Below, piece by piece: positions 59,988 to 60,000 of a stretch of DNA of 60,000 nucleotides. Origin of the DNA: Membranipora membranacea (Eukaryota > Bryozoa > Gymnolaemata > Cheilostomatida > Membraniporidae); contig OU612069.1 of assembly GCA_914767715.1 (NCBI GenBank), forward strand, positions 11,903,387-11,963,386. The letters are read 5' to 3'. Both the position numbers and the translations under genes were made by a program. Each line of letters starts with the position of its first letter. The stretch's first letter is position 1. The notes under the pieces were generated by a model. The model had not been told where the DNA came from. It was given only the letters and a program-made list of their open reading frames with translations, and ran no database searches.

Positions 59988-60000
59988 GTTGAGAGTTCAT

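Overview
This is AT-rich animal (metazoan) nuclear DNA: multi-exon genes with GT-AG introns of a few hundred to a few thousand bases, many small inverted-repeat elements (MITEs), tRNA-derived SINEs and a Toll/interleukin-1 receptor (TIR) domain. There is no bacterial-style gene packing. I cannot name the species; an invertebrate is likely. Almost every coding signal is on the minus strand, and most exons are too short to show up as long ORFs. They were found from open frame, splice sites and reading-frame phase.

Right edge (54.98-59.99 kb, minus): a compact 7- or 8-exon gene ('gene 2') for a two-pass membrane protein of about 375 residues, with its stop codon at 54977-54979. Left edge (0.33-4.17 kb, minus): a tandem paralogue ('gene 1') with six matching exons of the same or nearly the same length and identical phases. 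Its C-terminus runs off the window.

Between them, gene 1 appears to have a very large 5' region (about 4.7-54.5 kb, minus). From 5' to 3' it contains: (i) a possible upstream route of three or four exons at 54.5-51.5 kb; (ii) an array of at least 16 short exons at 50.2-23.3 kb, each with its own ATG, an Arg/Lys/His/Gly-rich peptide and a phase-0 donor, which look like alternative first exons; (iii) a shared basic exon at 22716-22803 that accepts phase 0 and leaves in phase 1; (iv) a run of acidic cassette exons at 22.4-13.9 kb, all phase 1 to phase 1, including two 9-nt microexons and a triplicated 51-nt exon; (v) a TIR domain split over four exons at 13.07-10.25 kb; (vi) a linker exon at 5.9 kb; (vii) the membrane module. 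A second tier of ATG exons ending in phase 1 (16.6, 15.7, 7.5, 5.1, 4.9 kb) could start shorter isoforms that skip the upstream parts.

The combined model is a multi-promoter gene that can attach many different basic N-termini and a combinatorial acidic region to a TIR domain and/or a two-pass membrane protein. The exons, splice sites and phases are seen in the sequence. That they form one transcription unit, and any function, is inference. Several MITE families, two SINE families, minisatellites, a perfect 30-bp hairpin and one possible plus-strand promoter with a first exon lie among the exons.
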